A stretch of 64,000 bases of DNA from Endozoicomonas sp. ISHI1 (GCF_024606225.1 NZ_JAGRPU010000001.1:248001-312000), one strand, 5' to 3'. Positions 46,588-56,121 are shown, counted from the stretch's first letter. Notes: a model not told the origin generated them from the sequence alone. Program-made: numbers and translations.

Positions 46588-46992
46588 ATGATGAAAGCTA
46601 AGTCAAGTCACCAAAAAGACAGAATAAAAAATATCACTTTTTATTCTGTCTTGATTTGCAGTTGTATCAATCACTCAGCTTTTGCAGAAACTGATACTGA
46701 AGATGGAGTTTTATCCAATCTTGTGTACTTCCAGCCCCAAATTTACATTCCGGAGAAAGCTCAGCCTTGCCAAAGCATTCGTGTTTCAGATGACCCTATA
46801 TTAACCTCGACAGCGTGTTACAAGAAAATATTTCATATGACGAGACAGGCACTACAGCGAAAGATATCTGCAACCTGCAAGGACGTGAAGAGCTGCTTTC
46901 AGAAATCAACTTACGTATTTGGGGCAAGGAACCTAACCCAGAGTAGCCCAACCAGATCCCCAGAAGCTTCCAAAAAATCTCAAGATGAGTAA
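46588..46992 (+). pseudogene. Truncated pseudo-protease, member 5
   Basis: The first ~75 residues (signal peptide, then NLVYFQPQIYIPEKAQPC and VSDDPILTSTAC) match member 2 at 40987 almost position for position. After CYKKIF the homology stops; the remaining ~55 residues have unrelated low-quality sequence, while another plus frame (ENISYDETGTTAKDICNLQG...) reads as a different protein fragment. A recombination junction lies at about 46820. Confidence 0.65.
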
Positions 46993-47077
46993 CCGCTTTT
47001 CACCACCCCGGTTGATATTTACCTAAAACCTGCCGTCAAAGAAATGGTGACTTGGGCTTAAGGAAGAGACACTGTAC

Positions 47078-47345
47078 ATGTACCCTGAGTTTTTTGATGA
47101 TAAGCCGATTGACCGCCTTATCAGCGAAGTTATACAAGCCGAACACATGAACGATAAGGTACTTGGTCAGACTCTCGATAGTCTGCACGACGCTGGTGTT
47201 AACGACTTGTATCGCAATCTGGCCGTCAAGGTCGTCAATTATCCGAAACTTCCTTACAAGGCATTAAATCTGGACGGCACGAGCTTTCATGTGGGTGAAG
47301 TCTATAACAATCATGACAATAGACGACTTGAACTGTATTCATATC
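47078..47345 (+). pseudogene. IS1634-family transposase fragment
   Basis: About 85 codons (FFDDKPIDRLI, LGQTLDSLHDAGVNDLYRNL, LNLDGTSFHV) match the conserved N-terminal third of IS1634-type transposases (D/LGxALDxLYxxGV...LDxTSFH). The catalytic core is missing. The frame then runs into dinD sequence out of frame, fixing the junction near 47345. Confidence 0.7.
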
Positions 47346-47358
47346 GGGTTGTTTTATT

Positions 47359-48054
47359 AGCTGCACTAACAGCGATCAGGCTATTTCAGACCATTTCGTG
47401 GAGGTCCACGAAATGGTCCCGATCGGCTCCGGCGCCAAACGCAAACTGCCCGACGTGCGCCTGTCCCGCTACGCCTGTTATCTGGTGGTTCAGAACGGTG
47501 ACCCGACCAAGCCAGTGATCGCCAATGGTCAGACCTACTTTGCCCTGCAAACCCGCCGTCAGGAGCTGGCCGATGATCAGGCTTTCAAGCAGCTAAAGGA
47601 AGATGAAAAACGTCTGCTGCTACGGGAAGAGATGAAAGAGCATAATAAACAGTTGGTGGACGCTGCCGCCGATGCGGGAGTCACCAGCAATATGGATTTT
47701 GCCATTTTCCAGAACCACGGTTACCGGGGTCTTTATGGCGGGCTGGATGCCAAAGATATCCACCAGCGCAAAGGGCTGAAAAAAAGCCACAAAATTCTCG
47801 ATTTTATGGGTTCGACCGAACTGGCCGCCAACCTGTTCCGGGCTACCCAGACCGAAGAAAAGTTGCGCCGTGATCAGGTGCAGGGCAAAACCCAGGCCAA
47901 CCAGACCCATCATCAGGTCGGCGCCAAAGTACGCCAAACCATTGATGAGCTGGGTGGCACCATGCCTGAAAACCTGCCCACACCGGAAACCAGCGTTAAA
48001 CAACTGGAAAAGCAAAAAAATAAAATCAGCAAAGCGGTGGATGATCAGGAATGA
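47359..48054 (+). pseudogene. dinD: 5'-truncated dinD (DNA-damage-inducible protein D)
   Basis: The frame open from 47332 reads SDHFVEVHEMVPIGSGAKRK, RLSRYACYLVVQNGDP, FAIFQNHGYRGLYGGL, HQRKGLKKSHKILD, MGSTELAANLFRATQTEEKL and ELGGTMPENLPTPE, the characteristic blocks of DinD, an SOS-regulated protein that inhibits RecA filament activity. The first ~50 residues (DNA-binding Bro-N-like part) are lost at the junction with the IS1634 fragment. The GTG at 47398 could initiate but yields a protein without that part. The LexA-controlled promoter is gone. Confidence 0.75.
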
Positions 48055-48093
48055 AAGACTACCCTGTTTCTGCCCTGTTGAAACTCCTCAGCC

Positions 48094-48616
48094 ATGGATA
48101 ATGCCGTTTTGCCCCCCCGGTTCGACACATTACTGACCGGGCTGCCCTACCCTGCACCTGAGTCAAAGCTCTGGAGCAACCTTTCCAAAAACTCCCGATA
48201 ACCATGCGCTTAATATCCTGTTATCCCCCATGATTCAGAAAATGCTGGAACAGAAACTGTGGCGGTTTAATGTTGGGCTGCCGGGGGAACAGGGTTATTA
48301 CACCATCGACCCTGCCTTTGCCGACAAATGTTACGAGATAGAAGGCAGCCGTCTTTTTGGGCGACTGGGTCACCCTGTCTGGGAAGCCTTTAGAAAACAG
48401 GCTGAACAGTGGCGGAAAGAAAAGCATTCGGGGAAAAAACCCGACAACAAATTACACAAGGTTCAGGCAAGTCAGTTAAGGGGCGATGAACCCATGCAAG
48501 TGGTAATTGATTTTGTTTCCATTCTGTTATCTGCCTACAGTGGAAGGGCAATGGAGGTATTTTATGGAAAACCTATACAAAACCGATTACACCCAATGGC
48601 TGAGCCAACAGCGTGA
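48094..48616 (+). pseudogene. Unrecognised ORF, probably frameshifted
   Basis: The frame 48094-48201 (MDNAVLPPRFDTLLTGLPYP...KLWSNL) stops, and the next frame continues a plausible sequence (NHALNILLSPMIQKML, RLFGRLGHPVWEAFRKQ) to 48616. Joining them at about 48185 gives one continuous product, so a single-base shift is likely. No domain was recognised. The end overlaps the DUF29 gene start by ~50 bp. Confidence 0.35.
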
Positions 48617-49061
48617 ACTGCTGACCCAGCGACAATTTCACAAACTCGACATCGAAAATTTGTTGGAGGCGATGGGGCTACGCATGGGCGATATGGCTAA
48701 TGAATTAGGCTCTCATTTGAAAATATTGCTCATACATCTACTCAATTACGATTACCAGAAACGGATTTTAAAAGATCCATGGGTGGAAGACAAAGTCATT
48801 CATATATGGCTGTCCAGCATTAACAGAGTAGAAATTGAACACCATATAGATAAAAACCCGAGCCTGATCCCAAGAACAGAAGAAGTATTGGCCGAGGTTT
48901 ACCCAAAGGCTAAAAAAGAAGCCATTAAAGAATTAAACGGTTACATAAAAATAGAAAGCAAACGGCTGAACAAGAAAAGCTTTCCGGACGAGTGTCCATG
49001 GACTTACGATCAGGTCACAGATAGGGACTGGCTGCCCGGAGATAGAGTGATGGAAGAGTGA
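48564..49061 (+). CDS. DUF29 family protein
   Basis: ATG 48564 follows a strong GGAGGT by 5 bp. The earlier in-frame start at 48507 lies inside the neighbouring ORF and has no ribosome site. The 165-residue product has the DUF29 layout: YKTDYTQWLSQQRELL, LDIENLLEAMGLRMGDM, HLKILLIHLLNYDYQ and a closing FPDECPWTYDQV. DUF29 proteins are small helical proteins of unknown function, frequent in accessory DNA and present in many copies in some genomes. Confidence 0.8.
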   Translation: MENLYKTDYTQWLSQQRELLTQRQFHKLDIENLLEAMGLRMGDMANELGSHLKILLIHLLNYDYQKRILKDPWVEDKVIHIWLSSINRVEIEHHIDKNPSLIPRTEEVLAEVYPKAKKEAIKELNGYIKIESKRLNKKSFPDECPWTYDQVTDRDWLPGDRVMEE

Positions 49062-49111
49062 TAATTTTTGCTCGGCAGGCAGGTTCGCATTGGCTAACAC
49101 TTTAAAACAGG

Positions 49112-49146
49112 CATAAAAAAAGGCCATTGAATAAACAATGACCTTT
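49112..49146 (-). terminator. Intrinsic terminator for minus-strand transcription
   Basis: Stem CAATGACCTTT / AAAGGCCATTG (one mismatch), followed on the minus strand by a run of T (A-run at 49115-49121). It lies downstream of the minus-strand ORF at 49401. Confidence 0.55.
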
Positions 49147-49400
49147 ATGATTGGTGGCCGGAGCCGGAGTTGGGATGGCTTTTGTTCTGGGCTTGGGTTC
49201 GATTAATGCCAATCACTGTGCCATATATCGAAAACTTCTACGGGTTTGACTACTGAAATTGAATACCCACATTTATAGTTCTTTTGTTCGGAGCCAAACC
49301 GGTACGCTTCTCCACGCTAAGTGCTCATATTCTCCTACCTTGAGTCTGCTTGTTCAACAATATAGCTACGGGACAAAAAGCAAATGGAAAAAAACGCTCT

Positions 49401-49643
49401 TCATACTGCCAGCTTTTCAAGATCCTCAGAAACCAACTCCAGAACTTGGTTATACTCGCCCATTTTCTGCTCGCTGTCCTGAAGATCCTGACTCAGCTGC
49501 TCGACCTGAGCGTTCAGATTCTGGGTTAATTCCGGAATAAATTGATCTTTCTCGGCAGAAAAACGGCCCAGGATTTCAGTCACACTGCCATCTACTTCCG
49601 CAGCCATCTCACTGACCAGCACACCAACAATACGCCCTTGCAC
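49401..49643 (-). pseudogene. Coiled-coil C-terminal fragment
   Basis: The ~80 residues (MAAEVDGSVTEILGRFSAEK...LSQDLQDSEQKMGEYNQVL) have heptad-like spacing and a good protein character. The frame extends upstream with FTSTEVENNDIARLRQVQ to a stop near 49712, without a proper initiator; a nearby ATG with sense sequence is in another frame. It looks like the frameshifted tail of a helical protein; family not recognised. Confidence 0.45.
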
Positions 49644-49782
49644 CTGTCGGAGTCGGGCGATATCATTATTTTCAACTTCAGTTGAAGTAAACTGCCGGGT
49701 AACCGCTCATTTGAGAACATCTTCATAAATCACAACCTGACTGCCAGTCATTCTCCTGCAAACAACACAGGAGATAAGAAGC

Positions 49783-49857
49783 ATGAATCAACCGACAAAA
49801 CCCTTTACTCCCCCAGCCCTGAAAGACACAGGGGGCTTCAAATCAATAAATAATTAA
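49783..49857 (+). CDS. Possible 24-residue peptide
   Basis: MNQPTKPFTPPALKDTGG... preceded by AGGAG nine bases upstream. It overlaps the end of the helicase gene on the opposite strand by 4 bp. No known relative; listed only for the good ribosome site. Confidence 0.25.
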   Translation: MNQPTKPFTPPALKDTGGFKSINN

Positions 49858-51050
49858 ATTAGATCATCAAGACCAACATGCCCACTATTCTCTGTTTCAT
49901 CAGGAGCGCCAATTTGAACAGTTAAACCATTCTCAGGCATAAACATTAATGGTTCAATCTCTGTAAGTATTTGCCCATCTACTGTGCTCATAAAAACCCA
50001 CTGAGTTGCTCTCGTAATACCTACGAAGATCAATCGCTTTCTCTCCTCTTCAGACTCATGTTTAAAAACAGAATTCACCAACCTAGGAAGAATGACGCAA
50101 TCAAAAGTAAGACCTTTAGCGCTATGGTATGTAAGTAGTTTAGGATTATCAGTGGTAAAGTCTAAATCTGGCCCCAGTTTCGTTTGAGTTTCTGCTTCGA
50201 TTCCTGCCGCAGTCAAAGAATTATACATCGAGCTAATCTGCGCTCGTTTTGGCAAAAGAATTGCAACACTTTCATTTTTCCTCAAACGTGTTCTTACAAC
50301 GTCTGCAACATCTTTTTTCTCATTATCAACATTATCATGAATGCGAAGAACAGGCGTCTCTCTAGTTTGAGATTTGGCTCTAGTTTGTTCATAAAACAAA
50401 CTTCTTTCTTTTTCATCAATTATAAAAGAGCTAGCAAGAGGTACTAAATAAGGTGAGCAGCGCAATGCATCTAGCAAATTAATTTTTGCTGTATCAAGGC
50501 CGAGGTAACATGCTATCTCCCCTTCAACAGCTCCATATGGATATATCTGCTGACGATAATCTGCACATACAGTAATATGTTCGCTAATTAATAGAAGTAT
50601 TTTATATGCAGTCTCGTCCAAGTCCTGCCCTTCATCAACCATGACAAAATCAAAAACCGGCGCATCCTTATTCTGATTTAGATAATCTAGTACTCCTTTC
50701 CGAATCCCGTCATAATCTGTTTTTTTATTTTTTCTTGGAACCGTTGAACTAACACTTTTCTTATAAAAATGATATACCCAACTATCAAAAGTTGTAATGG
50801 AATCTAACGGTATACCTAGGATCGAAGCGGCCGATCTTATATATTTTGACAATACCTTTGTGAATATAAAAATACAAAACTTTTCTTTTGAAACATTGTT
50901 TATATGAGCAAGATCGTTTGCTCTGTGCAAAAGTATTTGGGTTTTACCTGAACCCGGTGGACCAATAAAAAGCAAATGACAATCGCAACTTGCATCAACC
51001 GCATTCATTTGATTCTCAGTTAGTTCTTGGCGAGGTACTAGCCAATCCAT
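49854..51050 (-). CDS. Compact UvrD/Rep-like superfamily 1 helicase
   Basis: 398 residues, about half the length of UvrD, but with all motor motifs: Q-motif LTENQMNAVDA, Walker A GPPGSGKTQ (I), MVDEGQDLDE (II), TVCADYRQQIYPYG (III), LRCSPYLVPLA (IV), LLTYHSAKGLTFDCVILP (V) and FVGITRATQWVFMS (VI). The 1B and 2B accessory insertions are minimal. An ATP-driven 3'-5' translocase on DNA or RNA is expected. It starts 12 bp after the Hsp70-TPR gene on the same strand, so both are co-transcribed. Pairing with a chaperone rather than a nuclease is unusual. Confidence 0.85.
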   Translation of the reverse strand: MDWLVPRQELTENQMNAVDASCDCHLLFIGPPGSGKTQILLHRANDLAHINNVSKEKFCIFIFTKVLSKYIRSAASILGIPLDSITTFDSWVYHFYKKSVSSTVPRKNKKTDYDGIRKGVLDYLNQNKDAPVFDFVMVDEGQDLDETAYKILLLISEHITVCADYRQQIYPYGAVEGEIACYLGLDTAKINLLDALRCSPYLVPLASSFIIDEKERSLFYEQTRAKSQTRETPVLRIHDNVDNEKKDVADVVRTRLRKNESVAILLPKRAQISSMYNSLTAAGIEAETQTKLGPDLDFTTDNPKLLTYHSAKGLTFDCVILPRLVNSVFKHESEEERKRLIFVGITRATQWVFMSTVDGQILTEIEPLMFMPENGLTVQIGAPDETENSGHVGLDDLI

Positions 51051-51062
51051 ATGTAGTTCTCC

Positions 51063-53423
51063 TTATTTCCTGGCGATAGGACGCTGAGCGTCATCACTCG
51101 CGTGCTCATTATTATCTTTTTTCAGATTAGGCTGTATTTTTTTCAGTTCTTTGTGCAAAGTCTCATCGTTGAGTTCTTTAGCGGCCAACTTCATCCAATA
51201 AAGTGTCCACTTATCATCAACCAATTCCATTAACCAAGACTCTTTGGCTTCACTTAGGCAAGATTGCGCTTTAGCTTTTTCTCCTAACCCTCTGAATATC
51301 ATGCCCTTGAGCACCATAAAAGGTGGCTCTGGGTCATACTCTGTTGCTTCATTCAATATAGATATTGCTTCTTTATATCGTTTATGGCGCCGATAAAATA
51401 AAGCCATATTAAATTTTCCTGCATCTTCAAAATCAGGACTATTTATAGCTGCAATGTAGTGCTGTTCTGCTTTTTGAATAGCATGAACTTCATCATAAAG
51501 ACTGGCCAATGCATTATGCCATTTACCTGTTTTGTAACTATCCGCTTTCCTAATCAGAATGGAATATTGATCTATAGCTTTTTCTATTTGTCCAATTTTA
51601 ATCAATTTTTTAGCAAGATTTTCACGAGCTTCTTGTTCATGTATCCCAGAAAACTGCTTAGATGATATTTCCTGCTCGAGTTGTTCAGCCTGTTCCAAAT
51701 CGACATTAGGATTCTCTACATGAGACCATGGACTCTCAGGAATTAGTTCTATAACACCACCACTTTCTTCCCTTACAATCTGCATGTGCAGCAAATGATT
51801 GGAATCCATATAATACTCTAGTTTCAAATATTCACCTTTCATGACTGGTGGTGGAATTTCACCAACTTGCCGACATAATACTTCCGAGAATTCATCAAGT
51901 AGTTCCACACTTACTCGAGCTTTTTCAACTTTTTCTGTCTTTGGTGCAGATATGTTAACACTACTCCACTGTTTCGTTGGAAGATTAGCCCCTGTTTGAA
52001 TTAGTTGAAGAGGCTCCGTAGTTGTTGCAAGATAAATATTTCTATAGCAAGCATTTGTAACTAGACCACAACCATTCACATTCTGAGATAAAGATTGCAA
52101 GGCAGCGCCACGAGAAATAGCGAGCTTACTTTCATCTGCATTTTGATAACAAATTAAATCTGCATTCCTAAAGAATGATTTATATTTATCATTTAACCCA
52201 GGCAAAACTGATGAGCCACCAACACTCAAAACAAAATCAATTTCCTCTTGATTGAGATAAGCTTGTTCAAGAGCACTTCGAATAGGAGAGAAAATCGATT
52301 GAGTATGATAATACTCATTATTTGTTGTTATCAAGGCACTTGTATCTAAAAAGTCAAAAAGCACTTTTTTCAGGTCTCCATAGCTTAGCGTTGGTTTAAA
52401 GAAAGACAATTCTTTTGTCTTTAAATTATTTAAAGGGCCAAGCCGTAGCTTAATAGTTCCTGGTTCTGACTTAAAAATATCATTATCCGAGGCGTCATTT
52501 AGCTTATCAAATTTCTCTAACCGTTCAACTTCTCTAACTACTCCCTTCTTTAATTTCTCTGCAATACTAAGCAATACTGGCTCTAGCATCTTCTTTTTAT
52601 CTAAATAACCAATACTCTGCTCTGACATGTTATTTTGCTTAAGTAATTGAGGAATGAGAATTTTATACACAATTGCTCTATCTATATCCCCACCACCTAA
52701 TCTGTGATAACGGCTAACAGATAATGGAGCAACTTCTAGTTTTGAGACAGATTTTAAAAGCACTCTGAATAAAGCAACATCACATGTGCCTCCTCCAAAA
52801 TCTATCACCATTAAATTTTGTGGAGTATCGTTTATCAGTTTTATTTGATGAGAATGAAGATAGTCAATAAATGCAGCTATTGGTTCGTCCAATAGCTGTT
52901 CATCACTTACTTCGATGCCTGCTATTTGTGCAGCTGCCTTGGTTGCTCGACGCTGAGACTCTCCAAAAGATGCCGGCACGGTAATTACCGTATGCCCATT
53001 AATTGATGTTTTGGAGATAAGGTACTGTAGAATATGACTGGCAATATCCGTCGGAGATTGGAATCCTTCTTTGGCGGATGGGTACAATTGGCTGGTGCCA
53101 ATTTCATTTTTTGTTTCTAGGAAAAAATCTCTGTTTTTGAGTTTCCCTTTTCCAGGGCCAAAGGCTGCATAGCGCTTAGCACCTTCACCAATCATTATTT
53201 GACCATTATCAGTCACTGCAACAGCTGATGGCACCAAAGTTGATGTATGTATGCCTTGTTCTGTTTCCTGTGCTATATCCGCCTGTGTGACTTTAATATT
53301 TTCATTTTCAGGGGAATATTCAGCAGTAGCAATACAACTATTCGTAGTCCCAAGATCTATACCAATTGATCGAACCTTCCCCTTCACATGACCAAGCCCT
53401 TTAATCCATTGATAAATAGACAT
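51063..53423 (-). CDS. Hsp70-family ATPase with C-terminal TPR repeats
   Basis: 786 residues. The actin-fold ATPase shows the phosphate-1 loop IGIDLGTTNSCIA (~20-33), VITVPASFGESQRRAT, phosphate-2 MVIDFGGGTCDVALFR and the adenosine motif VLSVGGSSVLPGL. A beta-type segment with KARVSVELLDEF replaces a full peptide-binding domain. Residues ~600-745 hold tetratricopeptide repeats (AIDQYSILIRKA, AEQHYIAAINSP, AISILNEATEYDP). There is no DnaJ or GrpE gene nearby. With the co-transcribed helicase it forms a two-gene unit inside mobile DNA; an anti-phage or stress role is possible but unproven. Confidence 0.82.
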   Translation of the reverse strand: MSIYQWIKGLGHVKGKVRSIGIDLGTTNSCIATAEYSPENENIKVTQADIAQETEQGIHTSTLVPSAVAVTDNGQIMIGEGAKRYAAFGPGKGKLKNRDFFLETKNEIGTSQLYPSAKEGFQSPTDIASHILQYLISKTSINGHTVITVPASFGESQRRATKAAAQIAGIEVSDEQLLDEPIAAFIDYLHSHQIKLINDTPQNLMVIDFGGGTCDVALFRVLLKSVSKLEVAPLSVSRYHRLGGGDIDRAIVYKILIPQLLKQNNMSEQSIGYLDKKKMLEPVLLSIAEKLKKGVVREVERLEKFDKLNDASDNDIFKSEPGTIKLRLGPLNNLKTKELSFFKPTLSYGDLKKVLFDFLDTSALITTNNEYYHTQSIFSPIRSALEQAYLNQEEIDFVLSVGGSSVLPGLNDKYKSFFRNADLICYQNADESKLAISRGAALQSLSQNVNGCGLVTNACYRNIYLATTTEPLQLIQTGANLPTKQWSSVNISAPKTEKVEKARVSVELLDEFSEVLCRQVGEIPPPVMKGEYLKLEYYMDSNHLLHMQIVREESGGVIELIPESPWSHVENPNVDLEQAEQLEQEISSKQFSGIHEQEARENLAKKLIKIGQIEKAIDQYSILIRKADSYKTGKWHNALASLYDEVHAIQKAEQHYIAAINSPDFEDAGKFNMALFYRRHKRYKEAISILNEATEYDPEPPFMVLKGMIFRGLGEKAKAQSCLSEAKESWLMELVDDKWTLYWMKLAAKELNDETLHKELKKIQPNLKKDNNEHASDDAQRPIARK

Positions 53424-53719
53424 TTTTCGTTCCGATTATTAAAAATTAAAATACTAGTTTGAAAAGCAACATCATTCTCAGAAAACATCACCACAAGAGT
53501 TCCTTTCCCATAGGAAATTTAAGTAATCGAATACAGTAAAAGTCACTCTGAACTTCTGAGCATTCCCAAAACTCCCTTAATGTTTTTTGGTTAATGAATC
53601 TATGACAACCATTAAATTAAAAAGTTCATTCTGAAAAGTTCTCATTTATCTAGAAGCCGCCTAAATCCGTTATCAGTAGGTCACAAGCCCTTGTAGCGTT
53701 GGGGTTCGCACTATGCGAG
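53424..53719. other. Upstream region of the Hsp70-helicase operon
   Basis: About 300 AT-rich bases, presumably containing the minus-strand promoter. No clear -35/-10 pair or repeat was recognised. Confidence 0.3.
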
Positions 53720-54125
53720 TCACCGAGGTTCTTGAAACCTGATCCATAAGTCTTTCAGAGAAACAAGCCCAAGGTTTGCGAGAAAAGTGTCATTCAATGC
53801 CTGTTGCACCGCAAAAGTTTTGCTCAACCGGTAATACCCTTTGCTAGTGGCTTCGATCAAAGCAACTTTGATATAAACAAAGCCTAGCTTGATCAGATTT
53901 CTACAACGGGTTTTCGGTTTAGACCACTGCTCGATAGAACAGCAACGGATGCTCCGACGTATCCACTGATCCAGTTGCGGTAAAAGGCGATAGTATTCGT
54001 TTATTCTGAAATAACCTATGCAGCCCTGAGTATATTCAGCAAGCTTTTTCGCAGGCGGTAGGCCATTGAGACTCCCCAGCTGCGGTCAGTGAGCTTAAGG
54101 ATTTTCTGCCTAAAAGCAATGCCAG
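53720..54125 (-). pseudogene. Group II intron maturase C-terminal fragment
   Basis: On the minus strand an open frame of ~135 codons reads LTDRSWGVSMAYRLRK, GCIGYFRINEYYRLLPQLDQ, WIRRSIRCCSIEQW, TRCRNLIKLGF, ALNDTFLANLGLVSL and KDLWIRF, then TGA. These are the conserved blocks of domain X/C-terminus of group II intron reverse transcriptase-maturases. No start or reverse-transcriptase core is present. It abuts the end of the VWA gene. A second piece of a related intron is at 43690-43890. Confidence 0.8.
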
Positions 54126-54275
54126 CTCTTCTGTGAATGGCGGATTCTTTTTCCTATGAAAGCAAAACTCAGCCAATCGACTTCACTAGCTTTAACCTTA
54201 CTGGCAAGCAGGAAAACATTTTCAAAGGGCACTCCCTGCCCGGTTTTATCAATCTCCATCAGCCCGATCCACAAC

Positions 54276-56027
54276 CTATCGAACCAACCAGTCCCTGGCC
54301 GATGCGAAGAGAGAGGATTTTAGCTGCCCCAACTGTTCAATCATCAGATTTCTTGGAAACAGCTCCTCCGACAACTGAATACTGATCCCCAGCCCCAAAA
54401 TATCTATCCCCGAGTACCCACAGCGTTTCACCAAATCAACCACAGCATCATAGTGATCAATATCCGGTGCTCCATCGGTAATCATCAGAATCAAGCGCCT
54501 TTCGGCATTTGACTGACAAATCTGATGCACTGCATACCACAACCCTGTGGCCATGGGGGTTGAGTCATGGCTGTCCAGAACAGAGAGTGTTCCTGCAATT
54601 CGTAGATCGGACTCCTTGCCTGAAACTATTGGGTATACCCGGTCAGACAGAGTGCCAGGATAGGCAGAAGCGGTCACAGTGACTCCTTTAATCGGCTTTA
54701 ATGCCATTATCAGAGCCAGAACCGCTTCTCTTGCCAGTTCCATCCGTGGGCCCATGGACGCTGAGATATCGAGAGAAATATGAACAGTCGCATTGGTTTC
54801 TATGGATTCTGAACGTCGTTTGAAAAGACGACCATCGTCCAAAGCTATCCTGTGCAGCCGTTTACCATTGATTCTCATACCTCGCTTGCCAATGCGATCT
54901 CTGGTTAAGGTTTGCGCCTGAACCAGTCCGGCTAGCTGTGCAGCTAGACGAGCGGATTCTGACTTTACCTTCCAGAGCAAATCCTTTGCGGCCTCTCTGT
55001 TTTGATCATTTATGAACACTTCATCAATTCCAGGTGTCGTAGTTATTGCTGACAATCTGGGTGATTGCTTATAACTCCAGCATTCAAGCTGTCCTGCCAC
55101 GGATTCGTAGAGGTCTTCAGGCCAGTCAACATCGGACGACTCCAGGATTTGTTTCAGAAACGGGTCTTCAGCCTTGTCTGAAGCTTCTCCGTTTGCTGAA
55201 ACAGATTGATCATCGTTTCCTGACAAATTCTCAGTTTTTATTTCTTTTCCTTCCTCAGAATCGGATTCCAGATCATCATCTGACACAGAATCTGATTTAT
55301 CCTCCTGATCCTGTGTATCAGAATGCTGAGAATAGGTTTCCTGATCTACTGACGAATTTTCTGTTTTTTCCGCACTTGCCTCACCTGAATCTTCGCTTTC
55401 AGAATTTTCATGGCTGAGATTCTGAAATAACGCGATGATCTGGTCAGCCAGACTCAAAGCTTCCTTCGTGCTTTTCAGGTCAGGCACCTTAGCCAAATAC
55501 TCATCAAGCAAATCCAGTAACTGTCTGGAAAAACAGTCTCTCATCACTTCACGGGCTTTCGCTGCTTCCTGCTCCAAAGCCATCTGTCCCAGCACCTCGT
55601 AGCGCAGAATCGACAATAAAGAGTCGTTTAATACCTTCACAGGCGGATCACTCTTTATTGGCGCACCTACACGACCTTCAGCCACTAACTGCCGGATGAC
55701 TTCTGCGAGCGAAAAGCCAGCGCCGGGGTATTCCTGACTGATTGCTTTTTCGATCCGAATGTCCTCAAGCAGGTTAGTCAGCCTGTGCCGAAGAGCAGAG
55801 CCTTCATAGTCCAGATCAAAATCCGTGTAACGCACATGGGCGGCCTCATGACTCAAGAATCCCCAACAAAGGGTTTCCTGTTCACGCTGATGCGGGTCAA
55901 AGGCTGGAATCCAGATGCAGTCGCCATCGGTACACGCTTTACGACCAGAGACTTCAACCCGAACACCCATTTTTCTGCCCAATGCACTGCCAACAATTGG
56001 GAGTGCTTTTTGTAAAACAGGAGCCAT
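54276..56027 (-). CDS. CobT-like VWA-domain protein of an integrative-element module
   Basis: From ATG 56027 (GAGG 8 bp upstream) the product is 583 residues; the longer frame from 56048 begins directly on the T-run of a terminator and is rejected. The N-terminal part has a metalloprotease-like SHEAAHVRYTD, a central very acidic Ser/Glu/Asp linker (~215-290) follows, and the C-terminal VWA domain contains the MIDAS motif DISASMG and MITDGAPD. Proteins of this type pair with MoxR/CobS AAA ATPases like the one at 57096, by analogy with cobaltochelatase CobS-CobT, and act on unknown clients. Equivalent genes accompany bet/exo in SXT/R391 elements. Confidence 0.8.
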   Translation of the reverse strand: MAPVLQKALPIVGSALGRKMGVRVEVSGRKACTDGDCIWIPAFDPHQREQETLCWGFLSHEAAHVRYTDFDLDYEGSALRHRLTNLLEDIRIEKAISQEYPGAGFSLAEVIRQLVAEGRVGAPIKSDPPVKVLNDSLLSILRYEVLGQMALEQEAAKAREVMRDCFSRQLLDLLDEYLAKVPDLKSTKEALSLADQIIALFQNLSHENSESEDSGEASAEKTENSSVDQETYSQHSDTQDQEDKSDSVSDDDLESDSEEGKEIKTENLSGNDDQSVSANGEASDKAEDPFLKQILESSDVDWPEDLYESVAGQLECWSYKQSPRLSAITTTPGIDEVFINDQNREAAKDLLWKVKSESARLAAQLAGLVQAQTLTRDRIGKRGMRINGKRLHRIALDDGRLFKRRSESIETNATVHISLDISASMGPRMELAREAVLALIMALKPIKGVTVTASAYPGTLSDRVYPIVSGKESDLRIAGTLSVLDSHDSTPMATGLWYAVHQICQSNAERRLILMITDGAPDIDHYDAVVDLVKRCGYSGIDILGLGISIQLSEELFPRNLMIEQLGQLKSSLFASARDWLVR

Positions 56028-56048
56028 ATCCAAATACCTCGTATACAT

Positions 56049-56090
56049 AAAAAAAAGGACATAGCTCCTGCCCAGGCGGGCACTATGTCC
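56049..56090 (-). terminator. Intrinsic terminator immediately upstream of the VWA gene
   Basis: On the minus strand: GGACATAG, an inner GCCCgcctGGGC, then CTATGTCC followed by eight T. The T-run ends 21 bp before the start codon at 56027. Its place inside the operon suggests attenuation or readthrough control. Confidence 0.8.
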
Positions 56091-56121
56091 CGCTTGGGAT
56101 GGCTGGCTTACGCCAGCCGGT

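Noticed and set aside
49155-49260. GC-rich stretch resembling part of a tRNA (GGTGGCCGGAGCCGGAG)
   Set aside because: No cloverleaf with anticodon and T-arm could be drawn.
54137-54385. Plus-strand 82-codon ORF opposite the end of the VWA gene
   Set aside because: It overlaps both the maturase fragment and the VWA coding sequence on the other strand and has no recognisable motif.
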